The notes below the pieces were generated by a model. The model was not told the DNA's origin. It was given only the letters and a program-made list of their open reading frames with translations, and did not search any database. This document shows positions 60,740 to 64,000 of a DNA stretch of 64,000 nucleotides, one piece after another. Position 1 is the first letter of the stretch. Every line of letters starts with the position of its first letter. This DNA comes from RPQJ01 sp052035645. Lineage in GTDB: Bacteria > Pseudomonadota > Gammaproteobacteria > Steroidobacterales > Steroidobacteraceae. The stretch spans positions 1-64,000 of the forward strand of contig JBPOHK010000004.1 of NCBI GenBank assembly GCA_052035645.1, written 5' to 3'. A program made the translations under genes and the position numbers.

Positions 60740-61491
60740 GGCCCACCGTGGCCGCGCAGCCAGTCCGCCACGTCGGCGACCGCCGCGTGGCGCGTCAGGT
60801 CGACCTGCAGCGGCGTCACCGAGACATAGCCCTCGGCCACGGCGTGGAAATCCGTGCCCTCGGCCGTGTCGGCCCCCTCGCCCGCCGCGCCGACCCAGTA
60901 GACCTCGCGGCCACGCGGGTCGCGCGCACGGATCACGGGCTCGGAGCGGTGACGGTGCCCGAGCCGGGTCGCGCGGATGCCGCGCAGCTGCTCGTACGGC
61001 AGGTCAGGCACGTTCACGTTGAGGATCATCGAGCGATGCAGCGGCGCGCGCTGGATGCGCATGACCAGCTCGCTCGCCACGCGCGCCGCGGTCGCGAAAT
61101 GCCGGCCCTCGCGCACCACGAGCGAGATGGCGACGGTGGGCAGGCCGAGGAAACGGCCCTCGATGGCCGCCGCGACGGTGCCGGAGTACAGCACGTCGTC
61201 GCCGAGGTTCGCGCCGTCGTTGATGCCCGAGACGACCATGTCGTGCTCGAAATCGAACAGGCCCGAGATCGCGAGGTGCACGCAATCCGTGGGCGTGCCG
61301 TTGACGTAGTAACGCTCCTCTCCGTACTCGACGACGCGCAGGGGCACGTCGAGCGTGAGCGAGTGGCTGGCCCCGCTGCGATTGCGGTCCGGCGCCACCA
61401 CGGTCACCTGCGAGAGGGGACGCAAGGCGCCCGCGAGGCTCTCGAGGCCCTCCGCGCGATATCCGTCGTCGTTGCTGACCAGTATTCTCAA
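60736..61491 (-). CDS. surE: 5'-nucleotidase SurE
   Basis: SurE is a metal-dependent nucleoside monophosphate phosphatase linked to stationary-phase survival. The 251-residue product starts at TTG (61491) with the family beginning RILVSNDDGYRAEGLESL. It keeps the metal-site Asp-Asp pair, APDRNRSGASHSLTLD, NGTPTDCVHLA and VVSGINDGANLGDDVLYSGT. The longer frame from 61548 is rejected because the family starts at the chosen site. A TATAGT -10-like box lies at 61553-61548. Confidence 0.95.
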   Translation of the reverse strand: MRILVSNDDGYRAEGLESLAGALRPLSQVTVVAPDRNRSGASHSLTLDVPLRVVEYGEERYYVNGTPTDCVHLAISGLFDFEHDMVVSGINDGANLGDDVLYSGTVAAAIEGRFLGLPTVAISLVVREGRHFATAARVASELVMRIQRAPLHRSMILNVNVPDLPYEQLRGIRATRLGHRHRSEPVIRARDPRGREVYWVGAAGEGADTAEGTDFHAVAEGYVSVTPLQVDLTRHAAVADVADWLRGHGGP

Positions 61492-61594
61492 GATGGGCCG
61501 TGGCAGCGAGGACCCTGAAACCGCTGGCGGGCCGCACGCGCGGCGCAACTATACTGGAATCCCCGCACCGGCCGATAGCGAAGCAGCCCTCGAA

Positions 61595-62152
61595 ATGAGT
61601 TCCTCGAACGACGACGCGAGCGCGTTCCGCCGCGCGATGGCCGGCGTACGGGCCCGGCCCGCCGCGCCGATGCCGCCGGCGCCGCCGCGTCCGCGGGCGG
61701 CCGCGCGCTTCTCGCACGCCGCGCCGCCCGGCGTGCCGCACGAGCAGCCGCACGGTGCCCGCGACGTCCACGTCGCGGAGGAACACGGCACCGTCCAGTA
61801 TCGCCGGCCCGGCGTGCGCGACGCCGTGCTGCGCGACCTGCGGCGGGGCCGCATCGTGCCGGAGGGCGAGATCGACCTGCACGGCCTCTCGCGCCACGCG
61901 GCGCTCGCCCGGCTGCGCGAGTTCCTCGGCCTCGCGCTCGCTCGCCGGCTGCGCTGCATCCGCGTCGTCCACGGCAAGGGACTGCGCTCGGGAGCCGGCG
62001 GGCCCGTGCTCAAGCTGGCGGTCGTCGACCTGCTGGCGCGCTGCGACGACGTGCAGGCCTTCGTCTCGGCGCGGGCCGTGGACGGGGGGAGCGGCGCGAC
62101 GTGCGTGCTGCTGCGGGTGCGCGGCGCGGACACTTCGCACCGCTCGCGCTGA
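61595..62152 (+). CDS. Smr-domain (MutS2 C-terminal-type) endonuclease-like protein
   Basis: The product is 185 residues with a disordered Pro/Ala/Arg-rich N-terminus (1-60), then an Smr domain (about 88-175). The core motifs are EIDLHGLSRHAALARLREFL (conserved DLHG at 94-97) and VVHGKGLRSG (126-132). Free-standing Smr proteins (SmrA/SmrB type) are nucleases; SmrB cleaves mRNA between collided ribosomes in E. coli. Which of these it resembles more cannot be decided by eye. The ATG has no clear ribosome-binding site. The stop codon directly abuts the convergent truD stop. Confidence 0.87.
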   Translation: MSSSNDDASAFRRAMAGVRARPAAPMPPAPPRPRAAARFSHAAPPGVPHEQPHGARDVHVAEEHGTVQYRRPGVRDAVLRDLRRGRIVPEGEIDLHGLSRHAALARLREFLGLALARRLRCIRVVHGKGLRSGAGGPVLKLAVVDLLARCDDVQAFVSARAVDGGSGATCVLLRVRGADTSHRSR

Positions 62153-63211
62153 TCAGTCCTCGCCGCCCTCGCCCGCGTCCCAGGCATCGGCGAGCAGCTC
62201 GTGCAGGACCGCGGTGGCGAAGGCGCCCCGCGCCAGCGCGAACCCGAGACTCAGCCGGTCCTCTTCGAACGTCCATGCGCAGTCGCGCACCGGCAGCCGC
62301 AGGCTGCGTCGCTCGTGCTCGAGACCCTGCGCGCGCAGCAGGTCCGTCAGCGCAGGCTCCGACAGCAGCGCGCGCCCCTCCACGGCCAGCGCCTCGCCCG
62401 TGGCCGGGCTCGCGCCGCGTCCCGGCAACGGCCCGCTCGGATGCACGTCGAGCGTGGCTGCGCGCACGAGCAGGGCGTCGTCGACCTCCGGCGCGGCGAA
62501 GAAGCTGCGCTTGCCGTCGAGGATCACGGCTTCGCCCGGCAGGGGCCGCCGCCAGTCGTCGCGCTGCACGCGGGCGGCCAGCACCTCGTTGAACAGGTGG
62601 CTGCGGGCCGCCGACAGGGCGAAGGTCCGCTCGGTGCGGTCGCGCGGCGCGCGGCCGCCCATGCTCCACTCGCGGGCGCGCCGCAGGTTCGAGCCGTCGC
62701 GCCCGAAGCGCTGCGGACCGAAGTAGTTGGGCACGCCCTCCGCGGCGATGCGCCGCAGGCACTGCTCGATCGCGTCGCGTTCACCGCGCAGGTCGCGGAT
62801 GAGCAGCGCGAAGCGGTTCGCGCGATGCGATCCGGGGCGCAGCTTGCGGCCGTGGCGCGCCGCGTCGAGCACGCGATAGCCCTCGCCGGCCAGCTCGCGC
62901 AGCGCGTCGAGCGGCCGGTCGACCGGCCAGGGCAGGCTGTAGGCCTGGACGGTCACCGCGCGCCGGTCCTTGTGGCCCGAGTAGCCGACGTCGCGCACCG
63001 CGATGCCGGCCTGGCGCGCGAGCTGGCCCGCCACCCAGCCGGTGTTCGCGTCCCGCTTCTCGACCGTGAGCAGCACGTGCGCGCCCGCTCCGTCGGCCGC
63101 GAAGCCGAGGATCTCCTCGACGCGGAAGTCCTCCGGCTCGACCCGGATCCGCCCCGTTGCCGGCGGCGCGCCGTGCGCCGTCGGCCGCCGTTCGTCGCCC
63201 GGGCCGCTCAA
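62153..63211 (-). CDS. truD: tRNA pseudouridine(13) synthase TruD
   Basis: TruD makes pseudouridine 13 in tRNA(Glu). The 352-residue product starts at TTG (63211), overlapping the ispF stop (TTGA). Family motifs: RIRVEPEDFRVEEI, the catalytic-Asp loop GYSGHKDRRAVTVQ, RANRFALLIRDL, and VPNYFGPQRFGRDGSNL of the TRUD domain. E. coli TruD has 349 residues. The ispD-ispF-truD-surE-pcm order of E. coli is nearly kept, but an Smr gene sits between truD and surE on the other strand. Confidence 0.95.
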   Translation of the reverse strand: MSGPGDERRPTAHGAPPATGRIRVEPEDFRVEEILGFAADGAGAHVLLTVEKRDANTGWVAGQLARQAGIAVRDVGYSGHKDRRAVTVQAYSLPWPVDRPLDALRELAGEGYRVLDAARHGRKLRPGSHRANRFALLIRDLRGERDAIEQCLRRIAAEGVPNYFGPQRFGRDGSNLRRAREWSMGGRAPRDRTERTFALSAARSHLFNEVLAARVQRDDWRRPLPGEAVILDGKRSFFAAPEVDDALLVRAATLDVHPSGPLPGRGASPATGEALAVEGRALLSEPALTDLLRAQGLEHERRSLRLPVRDCAWTFEEDRLSLGFALARGAFATAVLHELLADAWDAGEGGED

Positions 63212-63702
63212 TGCCCGTGCCCGCTGTCGCTCGCGTGCGCGAGCAGCACGATCGCCAGGCAGGCGATGCCTTCGCGACGGCCGAACGCCCCGAGGCCTTC
63301 GTGGGTCGTGGCCTTCACGTTGATGCGCTCCGGCCGCGAACCGAGGTCGGCCGCGATGGTCTCCACCATCTTCGGGCGGTGGCTGCCCAGCCGCGGCGCC
63401 TCGGCGACGACCGTGAGGTCCGCATTGACCAGCCGCCAGTGGCGCTGGCGCAGCAGCTCGGCGCAGTGGCGCAGGAAGACGCGGCTGTCCGCCCCCTTCC
63501 AGCGCGGATCGGTGTCCGGGAAGTGCTGGCCGATGTCGCCGAGCCCCATGGCGCCGAGCAGCGCGTCGCACAGCGCGTGCAGCAGCACGTCGCCGTCCGA
63601 GTGCGCCCGGATGCCCTGCTCGTGGGCGATGCGCACGCCGCCGAGCATGACGTGGTCACCGGGCCCGAAGGCGTGCACGTCGTAACCCTGTCCCACCCGC
63701 AT
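63208..63702 (-). CDS. ispF: 2-C-methyl-D-erythritol 2,4-cyclodiphosphate synthase
   Basis: IspF forms the cyclic diphosphate in the MEP isoprenoid pathway. The 164-residue product starts MRVGQGYDVHAFGPGDHVML with the zinc-binding Asp-x-His (DVH). It also has AHSDGDVLLHALCDALLGA with further metal and substrate residues and INVKATTHEGLGAFGRREG at the C-terminus. The length fits the family (about 160). It lies 3 bp after ispD, with which it forms a conserved pair, and is coupled to truD. Confidence 0.97.
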   Translation of the reverse strand: MRVGQGYDVHAFGPGDHVMLGGVRIAHEQGIRAHSDGDVLLHALCDALLGAMGLGDIGQHFPDTDPRWKGADSRVFLRHCAELLRQRHWRLVNADLTVVAEAPRLGSHRPKMVETIAADLGSRPERINVKATTHEGLGAFGRREGIACLAIVLLAHASDSGHGH

Positions 63703-63705
63703 CGA

Positions 63706-64000
63706 TCACTCCCTCGCGCGCAGGATCGCGCTCGCCAGCGCGGCGTCTTCCGCGCCCGTCACCTTGATGTTGTCGCCGCGGCCGCGCACCAGCCGGGGCC
63801 GCAGGCCGATCGCCTCGATCGCCGAGGCCTCGTCGGTCACGCCGCGCTCGCGCTCCCGGCACAGGGCCAGCGCCCGTCGCAGCACGCCGTAGCGGAACAT
63901 CTGCGGGGTCAGCGCCCGCCACGTCCCGTCGCGCGGCACGGTCCGCGCGACCCGGCCGTCCGCGTCCTGCGCCTTCAGCGTATCGGCGACCGGCGCGGCC
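63706..64000 (-). CDS. ispD: 2-C-methyl-D-erythritol 4-phosphate cytidylyltransferase (5' part beyond window)
   Basis: Only the C-terminal 97 codons plus stop are in the window. They contain RTVPRDGTWRALTPQMFRY (the R/G..W..TPQ.F motif of IspD), GVTDEASAIEAIGLRP and VRGRGDNIKVTGAEDAALA (the NIKVT motif), all diagnostic of IspD. The enzyme makes CDP-methylerythritol in the MEP pathway. The start codon and nucleotide-binding region lie to the right of base 64000. Confidence 0.95.
   Translation of the reverse strand, partial: AAPVADTLKAQDADGRVARTVPRDGTWRALTPQMFRYGVLRRALALCRERERGVTDEASAIEAIGLRPRLVRGRGDNIKVTGAEDAALASAILRARE

Overview
The window is a 64 kb stretch of GC-rich bacterial chromosome and is almost entirely coding. 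The gene content points to a gammaproteobacterium, and several gene orders resemble those of Xanthomonadales and neighbouring orders: rne divergent from rluC, kdsB-lpxK-msbA-exbD-exbB-comEC-lolD, rpoE-rseA-rseB-lepA-lepB-DUF4845-rnc-era-recO-pdxJ-acpS, and rpfE-recJ-prfB-lysS. A finer placement cannot be made from the sequence alone. I found no rRNA, tRNA, CRISPR array, insertion sequence, integrase, phage gene or plasmid gene.

Layout. (1) 1-6.5 kb: the yceD-rpmF-plsX operon, which reads towards the left edge, then yceF, rluC and a full-length RNase E gene with a long leader and a textbook terminator. (2) 6.7-17.4 kb: the most accessory part. It holds small secreted proteins of unknown role, a secreted LprI-MliC type lysozyme-inhibitor fusion, a low-molecular-weight tyrosine phosphatase, an exported glutathione peroxidase, a membrane-anchored sorbosone-dehydrogenase-like protein and two CPBP membrane proteases. 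It ends in a seven-gene minus-strand run with a methyltransferase, a glutathione S-transferase, an AlkA-like glycosylase and an acetyltransferase. (3) 17.5-29.4 kb: a SUI1-like factor and RluF, then a long minus-strand envelope block: lolC-lolE-lolD, comEC, exbB-exbD, msbA-lpxK, a Trm112-like gene, kdsB and a LAB_N gene. (4) 29.6-34 kb: a small secreted protein, mfd and a YbaK deacylase. (5) 34-53.1 kb: 25 genes on the minus strand with almost no gaps. They start with the succinate dehydrogenase operon (an SDHAF4-like gene, sdhCDAB, sdhE, ygfX), pass through the sigma-E system, lepA/lepB, RNase III/Era/RecO, pdxJ, acpS, rlmD and nagZ, and end in a degenerate GGDEF protein and an orphan histidine kinase. 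(6) 53.2-64 kb: ygfZ, lysS-prfB (with the programmed frameshift)-recJ-rpfE, a Mth938-like gene, surE-pcm, an Smr gene, and ispD-ispF-truD running off the right edge.

How the genes work together. The dominant themes are outer-membrane construction (Kdo activation, lipid A phosphorylation and flipping, lipoprotein release, sigma-E stress control, signal peptidase), respiration (SDH with three assembly or flavinylation-related genes, plus YgfZ for Fe-S proteins), RNA metabolism (RNase E, RNase III, three pseudouridine synthases, RlmD, RF2, LepA) and DNA repair (Mfd, RecO, RecJ, glycosylase).

The chromosome is compact. Fourteen stop/start junctions overlap by exactly four bases (ATGA, GTGA or TTGA). 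All ten convergent gene pairs have 28 bp or less between them or overlap, and only one canonical terminator was seen. Several genes without a Shine-Dalgarno sequence have a promoter-like -10 element so close to the start codon that leaderless or near-leaderless mRNAs are likely; yceD is the best case. No wholly new multi-gene system is evident. The most promising candidates are the degenerate GGDEF protein that keeps an I-site, the small secreted proteins at 8-10 kb and the 13.0-17.4 kb operon.
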